Shown here in pieces: positions 55,419 to 60,315 of a DNA stretch of 60,315 nt. Source of the DNA: Paenibacillus sp. J31TS4 (GTDB taxonomy: Bacteria; Bacillota; Bacilli; Paenibacillales; NBRC-103111). Both the position numbers and the translations under genes were made by a program. The notes under the pieces are model-generated. The model ran no database searches and had not been told where the DNA came from. It saw nothing but the letters and a program-made list of their open reading frames with translations. Position 1 is the stretch's first letter, and every line of letters begins with the position of its first letter. Where the stretch lies: NCBI RefSeq assembly GCF_018403265.1, contig NZ_BOSI01000012.1:1-60315 (forward strand). The letters are read 5' to 3'.

Positions 55419-57842
55419 TTAGGCGCGGTTGACGATCAGCTCGCCGTCTTTTTCGTCGATTGTCAGGTGGTCGCCCTTGGAGATGTTGCCTTTGAGCAAC
55501 TCCTCGGACAGCCGGTCCTCGATATGCTTCTGAATGGCCCGGCGGAGCGGTCTTGCCCCGTAAGCCGGGTCGAAGCCTTCCTTTGCCAAGAACGCCTTGG
55601 CTGCATCCGTCAGGTCGAAGTCGACCTCCTGCTCCTTCAGGCGCTTCTTCAGATCGTCGGACATGAGCGACACGATCCGGCCGATGTGCTCCTCGTCCAG
55701 CGAGTGGAACACGATGATCTCGTCGATCCGGTTCAGGAACTCTGGACGGAAACTTTTCTTGAGCTCGCCCATCACTTTGTCCCTCATGTTGTTGTAATCC
55801 CTGCCGGCGTCCAGGTTGGCGGTAAAGCCAAGCGAGGAGTTCTTCTTGATCATCTCGGCGCCTACGTTAGACGTCATGATGATCAAGGTGTTGCGGAAGT
55901 CGACCGTACGACCTTTGGAATCGGTCAGCCGGCCATCCTCCAGCACCTGCAGCAGGATGTTGAACACTTCCGGATGCGCCTTCTCGATCTCGTCGAGGAG
56001 GACGACCGAGTACGGTTTGCGGCGTACCTTCTCGGTAAGCTGGCCGCCCTCGTCATAGCCGACATATCCGGGAGGCGCCCCGACGAGGCGAGACGTGGAG
56101 TGCTTCTCCATGTACTCGGACATGTCGATGCGGATGACTGCGTTCTCGTCGCCGAACAGCGACTCGGCAAGCGCCCGGGCAAGCTCGGTTTTGCCGACGC
56201 CCGTCGGGCCGAGGAAGATAAACGAGCCCATCGGCCGCTTGGGATCCTTGAGGCCCGCGCGCGCTCTGCGAATCGCGCGGCTGACCGCTTTGACCGCTTC
56301 GTCCTGGCCGATGACGCGTTCATGCAGGATGCCTTCCATCTTCAGCAGACGCTCGGTTTCTTCCTCCGCGAGCTTCACGACCGGAATGCCGGTCCAGCTG
56401 GCCACGACTTGAGCGATGTCCTCCGGCGTTACTTCGGAGTCGGTGCGGCCTTGCTTTTCCTTCCACTCGTTCTTTGTGGTCTCCAGTTCCTCACGCAGCT
56501 TCTGCTCCGTATCGCGGAGCGCTGCCGCTTTTTCGAACTCCTGGCTTTGCACGGCGGAATCCTTCTCCTTGCGGACATCCTCCAGCCGGTTCTCCAGATC
56601 TTTCAGATTCGGCGGTACCGTGTAGGAATTGAGTCTCACCTTGGAGCCCGCCTCGTCGATCAGGTCGATTGCCTTGTCCGGTAGGAAGCGGTCGGTGATA
56701 TAGCGGTCCGACAGCTTGACGGCGGCCTCGATCGCTTCGTCCGTAATTTTGACCCGGTGATGGGCTTCGTAGCGGTCGCGCAGGCCGTGGAGAATTTGGA
56801 TCGCTTCCTCCGGAGACGGCTGGTCGACGGTGATCGGCTGGAAGCGGCGCTCCAGCGCGGCATCCTTCTCGATGTACTTGCGGTACTCGTCAAGCGTCGT
56901 TGCCCCGATGCACTGCAGCTCTCCGCGGGCAAGCGACGGCTTCAAAATGTTGGACGCATCGATTGCGCCTTCCGCGCCGCCTGCTCCGATCAGCGTATGC
57001 AACTCATCGATGAACAGAATAATGTTGCCGGCTTGCCGAATTTCGTCCATGATCTTCTTCAGCCGGTCCTCGAATTCTCCCCGGTACTTGGTGCCCGCCA
57101 CGACCGAGCCCATGTCGAGTGTCATGACCCGCTTGTCGCGGAGCGTCTCGGGGATTTCATTGTTTACGATCCGCTGCGCCAGCCCTTCGGCTATAGCCGT
57201 CTTGCCGACGCCAGGCTCACCGATCAGGACCGGATTGTTTTTGGTCCGGCGGCTCAGCACCTGAATGACGCGCTCGATCTCTTTGCTGCGGCCGATGACC
57301 GGGTCCAGATTGCCTTCCTTGGCAATCGCGGTCAGATCCCGCGCCAGTCCGTCCAGCGTAGGCGTGTTCACGTTCGTCTGGCTGCCGTGATTGGACGAGA
57401 CCGTCTCGCTGCTGCCGAGAAGCTGAAGCACCTGCTGGCGGGCTTTGTTGAGCGAGATGCCCAGGTTGTTCAGCACGCGGGCGGCCACTCCTTCTCCTTC
57501 GCGGATCAGACCAAGCAGGATATGCTCGGTTCCCACGTATGTGTGGCCCAGCTTGCGGGCTTCATCCATCGACAGCTCGATGACTTTTTTGGCGCGGGGC
57601 GTATAAGCGATATTGCTCGGCTGCTCCTGGCCTCTGCCGATCAGCGCCTCCACTTCGTCCTGGATCTTCTCGAGGCCGAGTCCTAGGCCGATCAATGCTT
57701 TGGCGGCGATTCCTTCTCCTTCCCGGATGAGGCCTAGAAGAATATGCTCCGTTCCAATATTGTTATGGCCGAGTCGGACGGCCTCTTCCTGAGCCAAGGC
57801 CAATACCTTCTGGGCTCTCTCAGTAAATCTGCCGAACATCAT
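55419..57842 (-). CDS. clpC: ATP-dependent Clp protease ATP-binding subunit ClpC
   Basis: An 807-residue Hsp100 unfoldase that feeds ClpP and degrades arginine-phosphorylated and McsB/MecA-targeted proteins. N-domain with two repeats ([20 protein letters not shown] and [16 protein letters not shown]). D1 Walker [15 protein letters not shown]; a middle region with a UVR-like stretch [16 protein letters not shown]2 Walker [15 protein letters not shown]. Start ATG 57842 ([11 protein letters not shown]) with GGAGG ten bases upstream, as in B. subtilis. Fourth gene of the operon. Confidence 0.98.
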   Translation of the reverse strand: MMFGRFTERAQKVLALAQEEAVRLGHNNIGTEHILLGLIREGEGIAAKALIGLGLGLEKIQDEVEALIGRGQEQPSNIAYTPRAKKVIELSMDEARKLGHTYVGTEHILLGLIREGEGVAARVLNNLGISLNKARQQVLQLLGSSETVSSNHGSQTNVNTPTLDGLARDLTAIAKEGNLDPVIGRSKEIERVIQVLSRRTKNNPVLIGEPGVGKTAIAEGLAQRIVNNEIPETLRDKRVMTLDMGSVVAGTKYRGEFEDRLKKIMDEIRQAGNIILFIDELHTLIGAGGAEGAIDASNILKPSLARGELQCIGATTLDEYRKYIEKDAALERRFQPITVDQPSPEEAIQILHGLRDRYEAHHRVKITDEAIEAAVKLSDRYITDRFLPDKAIDLIDEAGSKVRLNSYTVPPNLKDLENRLEDVRKEKDSAVQSQEFEKAAALRDTEQKLREELETTKNEWKEKQGRTDSEVTPEDIAQVVASWTGIPVVKLAEEETERLLKMEGILHERVIGQDEAVKAVSRAIRRARAGLKDPKRPMGSFIFLGPTGVGKTELARALAESLFGDENAVIRIDMSEYMEKHSTSRLVGAPPGYVGYDEGGQLTEKVRRKPYSVVLLDEIEKAHPEVFNILLQVLEDGRLTDSKGRTVDFRNTLIIMTSNVGAEMIKKNSSLGFTANLDAGRDYNNMRDKVMGELKKSFRPEFLNRIDEIIVFHSLDEEHIGRIVSLMSDDLKKRLKEQEVDFDLTDAAKAFLAKEGFDPAYGARPLRRAIQKHIEDRLSEELLKGNISKGDHLTIDEKDGELIVNRA

Positions 57843-57892
57843 ATACAACGCACCTCCATAGTACGATTGGTATTCTGTGCATTACCTCTTTA

Positions 57893-58963
57893 TTAACCGG
57901 AACGATCTTCGGATAAACGTTCCCGGATGAGATCGGCCCGGCGGAGATCCCTCTCCTCCGGCGACAGCTTCCCACCTGCCCGCTGCTGCAAAAAGCCCGG
58001 CTGCGTCATGACCATCAGCTCGTTGAGCACGCGCGGGGTAGGCGCCGGCAGCAGCCCCAGATCAATGCCCAGCCGGACATCGGATAACCGCTGCGAGGCT
58101 TCCTTGGAATCCATGATTATCGCTTGGGACAGGATGCCGTAAGAGCGCCGTACCCGATCTGCCAGCCGGTTGCGGGACTCGGAGAGAAGCGCCCCCCGAG
58201 CCGCACGCTCGTGCTCGATAATTTGCCGCACGACGCTGTGCAGATTGTCGAGGATCTCCTCCTCCGTCTGTCCGAGGGTAATCTGGTTCGAGATCTGAAA
58301 CAGGTTGCCCACCGCTTCGCTGCCTTCTCCATAGATGCCCCGAACCGCAAGGCCGACCTGTGCGATCGCCTGCAGAATCCGGTTGATCTGCTGCGTGAAG
58401 ACGAGGGCGGGCAGGTGAATCATGACCGAAGCCCGAATACCGGTGCCTACATTGGTCGGACAGCTGGTCAGGTAACCCCTCGCTTCGTCGAAGGCGTAAT
58501 CGAGATGATTCTCGAACACGTCATCCAGCTGGTTCGCCAAATCCCACGCCTCGCGAATCTGGAAGCCGGAGCAGAGAACTTGGATACGCAGATGGTCTTC
58601 TTCGTTGACCATAATGCTGATCGATTCATTGTCGCTCAGGATAACCGCGCCGTTGCGCGATTCGTTCGCCAGGCTCGGGCTGATCAGATGCTTCTCGACC
58701 AGTACTCTCTTTTCCAAATCGTTCAGCTCGGAGAGGGGAACGTATTGAAACCGGCTGATCGTTCCCAGCTCGTCATAGCCGAGCACCTGGCCGACCTTCT
58801 CCAGCACTTCCTCCGATTGCTGGTTGACGGCGAGCATGGGGAACGGATAGTTCCTCAGGTTGCGGGCAATCCGAATCCGGCTGCTGATAACAATATCCGA
58901 ATCGGGACCGTCGTCCTTCATCCATTCGCTCAACGCTTCCCCCGTAAAATGTCCGAGTGCCAT
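57893..58963 (-). CDS. mcsB: Protein-arginine kinase McsB
   Basis: A 356-residue kinase of the phosphagen-kinase fold that phosphorylates arginines in proteins, marking them for ClpCP and inactivating CtsR. Nucleotide-binding SSRIRIARNLRNYPFP, substrate-side TSCPTNVGTGIRASVMIHLP, and the pArg-binding RDxxRA motif near the C-terminus (ERDLRRADL) are all visible. GGGGGCG lies upstream of the ATG. Between mcsA and clpC. Confidence 0.97.
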   Translation of the reverse strand: MALGHFTGEALSEWMKDDGPDSDIVISSRIRIARNLRNYPFPMLAVNQQSEEVLEKVGQVLGYDELGTISRFQYVPLSELNDLEKRVLVEKHLISPSLANESRNGAVILSDNESISIMVNEEDHLRIQVLCSGFQIREAWDLANQLDDVFENHLDYAFDEARGYLTSCPTNVGTGIRASVMIHLPALVFTQQINRILQAIAQVGLAVRGIYGEGSEAVGNLFQISNQITLGQTEEEILDNLHSVVRQIIEHERAARGALLSESRNRLADRVRRSYGILSQAIIMDSKEASQRLSDVRLGIDLGLLPAPTPRVLNELMVMTQPGFLQQRAGGKLSPEERDLRRADLIRERLSEDRSG

Positions 58964-58981
58964 ACAAAGCGCCCCCTTCCG

Positions 58982-59497
58982 TCAGATTTCCGTTATCCGT
59001 TTCTCCATCCCTCGGATTTCGTCACGGATCTTGGCCGCTTGCTCGAACTCCTCTTGTTCGATTTTGCGGGCAAGCTCCAATTTCAATTGATCGATTTCAC
59101 GTTTATATTTAATGATGCCACCGGAGCGTTTGGGAACTTTTCCGACGTGGGTCGTGTTCCCGTGTACCCGTTTCAGAAGGGAATCCAGCTTGTCACCAAA
59201 GTACTTGTAGCAGGAGCTGCAGCCGAAACGCCCCAGTTTGCTGAATTGAGAGTACGTAAGCCCACATTCTTCACAACGCAAGCTCTGTGCCTGTTTCGCC
59301 ATGCTGCTCGTGGAAGGATCGAAGTTCATCAGGCCGGACAGCAAATTATGAATGGAAAATCCGTTCGGCGTACCGGGGATGAGCTCTCCTTTTTCCTTCG
59401 CGCATGTCTCGCACAAGTGAAATTCCGCTTTCTCTCCGTTCACAATCTTCGTGAAATGAAGGGAAGCGGGTCTCTTGCCGCATTCCTGACAGTTCAT
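58982..59497 (-). CDS. mcsA: McsA, zinc-finger activator of McsB
   Basis: A 171-residue protein with four C-x2-C pairs (CQECG, CETCA, CEECG, CSSCY) in the N-terminal half and a C-terminal UVR motif (EFEQAAKIRDEIRGME). McsA binds zinc and activates the McsB kinase. Start ATG with AAGGAGG upstream. Four bases after ctsR. Confidence 0.95.
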   Translation of the reverse strand: MNCQECGKRPASLHFTKIVNGEKAEFHLCETCAKEKGELIPGTPNGFSIHNLLSGLMNFDPSTSSMAKQAQSLRCEECGLTYSQFSKLGRFGCSSCYKYFGDKLDSLLKRVHGNTTHVGKVPKRSGGIIKYKREIDQLKLELARKIEQEEFEQAAKIRDEIRGMEKRITEI

Positions 59498-59501
59498 GGA
59501 T

Positions 59502-59972
59502 TCAACCTCCTTTGTGGCCCAGCAGGGAAATCAGCATGGCCCGCAGCATGTTCGCCCGAATCACGTCGCGCAGCGGAAGCTTGAGCACCAGCACTTCTCG
59601 CGAGACGGCTGCTTTGATTAGTTTTGCTTCCCGCGGGGAGAGAAATCCTCCCTCCTCGAGCTGGTAAATGAGCCCTTCCGCCGCCGTCTGGTCCATCTCT
59701 TCCTTAATGGAACGAAGAACATGGTCCAGCAGGAGCCCTTGGGTGCTCAGCTGCACCCGTTGAATCCGGATGTAGCCTCCGCCTCCGCGCTTGCTCTCCA
59801 CCACGTATCCCTTTTCAAGGGTAAACCGTGTGCCGAGCACGTAGTTGATTTGGGAAGGTACACATTGGAATTTATCGGCCAATTCGTTTCGTTGGATTTC
59901 GATGACGCCGCTCGGACTCTGCAGGATGATTTGTTTCAAATACTGTTCGATGATCTCCGAAACATTGCGCAT
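59502..59972 (-). CDS. ctsR: Heat-shock repressor CtsR
   Basis: A 156-residue winged helix-turn-helix repressor of class III heat-shock genes (its own operon, clpP, clpE). The HTH reads RNELADKFQCVPSQINYVLG; the wing KRGGGGYIRI is the glycine-rich thermosensor loop. The ATG at 59972 follows AGGAGG by seven bases; a TTG one codon upstream is less likely. The operator for its own repression lies about 30 bases before the start. Confidence 0.97.
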   Translation of the reverse strand: MRNVSEIIEQYLKQIILQSPSGVIEIQRNELADKFQCVPSQINYVLGTRFTLEKGYVVESKRGGGGYIRIQRVQLSTQGLLLDHVLRSIKEEMDQTAAEGLIYQLEEGGFLSPREAKLIKAAVSREVLVLKLPLRDVIRANMLRAMLISLLGHKGG

Positions 59973-60000
59973 CAAAATACCTCCTAACCGTCTTACTGAC

Positions 60001-60017
60001 TTTGACTTTCTTTGACC
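60001..60017 (-). promoter_or_regulatory. CtsR operator
   Basis: Minus strand GGTCAAA-GAA-AGTCAAA, an exact match to the CtsR direct-heptad consensus (R)GTCAAA-nAn-(R)GTCAAA. It lies eight bases downstream of the -10 box, where binding blocks transcription. A partial third heptad remainder (GTCA) follows. Confidence 0.95.
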
Positions 60018-60025
60018 TTAACTAA

Positions 60026-60053
60026 ATTATAGCACATTTTTTTGGTTTGCCAA
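60026..60053 (-). promoter_or_regulatory. Sigma-A promoter of the ctsR operon
   Basis: Minus strand: -35 TTGGCA (60048-60053), 16-base spacer, -10 TATAAT (60026-60031, perfect). Bases 60054-60154 between this and the rrn terminator hold no gene. Confidence 0.8.
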
Positions 60054-60154
60054 GAGGGTCCGCAAAAATCCCGTCCTCTCCAGTTTGCCTGCCGGGCGTC
60101 CTCTCTATACCTAAGCTTACCCGTTCCAAGCAAATTCCCCCCACCTCCCAAACA

Positions 60155-60191
60155 CAAAAAAGCCTCACTGCATGATGCAGCAAGGCTTTTT
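60155..60191 (-). terminator. Terminator of the right-hand rRNA operon
   Basis: Minus strand: AAAAAGCCTTGCTGCA, loop TCA, TGCAGTGAGGCTTTTTTG: a strong stem with one mismatch and a T-run, immediately after the 5S gene. Confidence 0.93.
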
Positions 60192-60199
60192 GTTCGTCT

Positions 60200-60315
60200 G
60201 CTTGGCAACGTCCTACTCTCCCGGAACCCTTCGGTTCAAGTACCATCGGCGCTGGAGGGCTTAACGGTCGTGTTCGAGATGGGTACGCGTGGTTCCCCTC
60301 CGCCATTATCACCAA
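60200..60315 (-). rRNA. 5S rRNA
   Basis: The reverse complement begins TTGGTGATAATGGCGGAGGG, then has ACCCATCTCGAACACGACCG, and ends with CCGGGAGAGTAGGACGTTGC, the full 5S pattern with the conserved loop CCGAACACG-type core. About 116 bases are visible, so the gene is complete or lacks at most one or two bases at the window edge. It is the last gene of an rRNA operon coming in from the right. Confidence 0.96.

Overview
The window is a slice of a Gram-positive, endospore-forming Firmicute chromosome, most likely Paenibacillus or a close relative. This rests on gene order, on the sporulation and germination genes (pdaB, kbaA, gerD, cwlD, a spoIIM-type gene), on sigH, ctsR-mcsA-mcsB-clpC and disA, and on a moderately GC-rich base composition; no database search was possible. 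Almost every gene lies on the minus strand, so the natural reading direction is from right to left. The window is bounded by two rRNA operons in the same orientation: the 5S gene and rrn terminator of one at the right edge, and the tandem promoters, leader and first bases of the 16S gene of the next at the left edge.

Reading from the right: (1) 60.2-55.4 kb, the CtsR heat-shock operon ctsR-mcsA-mcsB-clpC with a near-perfect CtsR operator. (2) 55.3-50.3 kb, radA, disA, pssA, a plus-strand orphan gene, and the PIN/TRAM protein YacL. (3) 50.2-42.5 kb, ispD-ispF-gltX; cysE-cysS behind a cysteine T-box riboswitch; then mrnC-rlmB-rae1 and sigH. (4) 42.3-38.8 kb, rpmG-secE-nusG, rplK-rplA and rplJ-rplL with an L10 leader. 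(5) 38.7-25.5 kb, a RsmC-like methyltransferase, rpoB-rpoC, rplGB-rpsL-rpsG-fusA-tuf. (6) 25.4-10.1 kb, the fused S10-spc-alpha ribosomal superoperon from rpsJ to rplQ, including secY, adk, map, a KOW protein, infA and rpoA. (7) 9.9-8.1 kb, truA-rplM-rpsI. (8) 7.9-5.9 kb, a two-gene sulfate-assimilation unit cysH-sat. (9) 5.8-0.3 kb, the sporulation cluster cwlD, salA, gerD (plus), kbaA, pdaB (plus), a spoIIM-type gene and a small unknown gene.

Functionally this is the cell's translation and transcription core with its regulators. Many ribosomal units have structured leaders (L10, probable L13, L1/L11), and sporulation genes carry their own sigma-E-like promoters. Cysteine supply (cysH-sat, cysE) and use (cysS) both appear in the window. 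I saw no tRNA genes, CRISPR arrays, insertion sequences or phage genes. The least conventional items are the cysH-sat unit beside cwlD, the absence of ecfA/ecfT genes between rplQ and truA, the Gly-rich tail of GerD, a degenerate MazG-like orphan gene near 51.6 kb, and several structured intergenic leaders. No clear undescribed multi-gene system is present.
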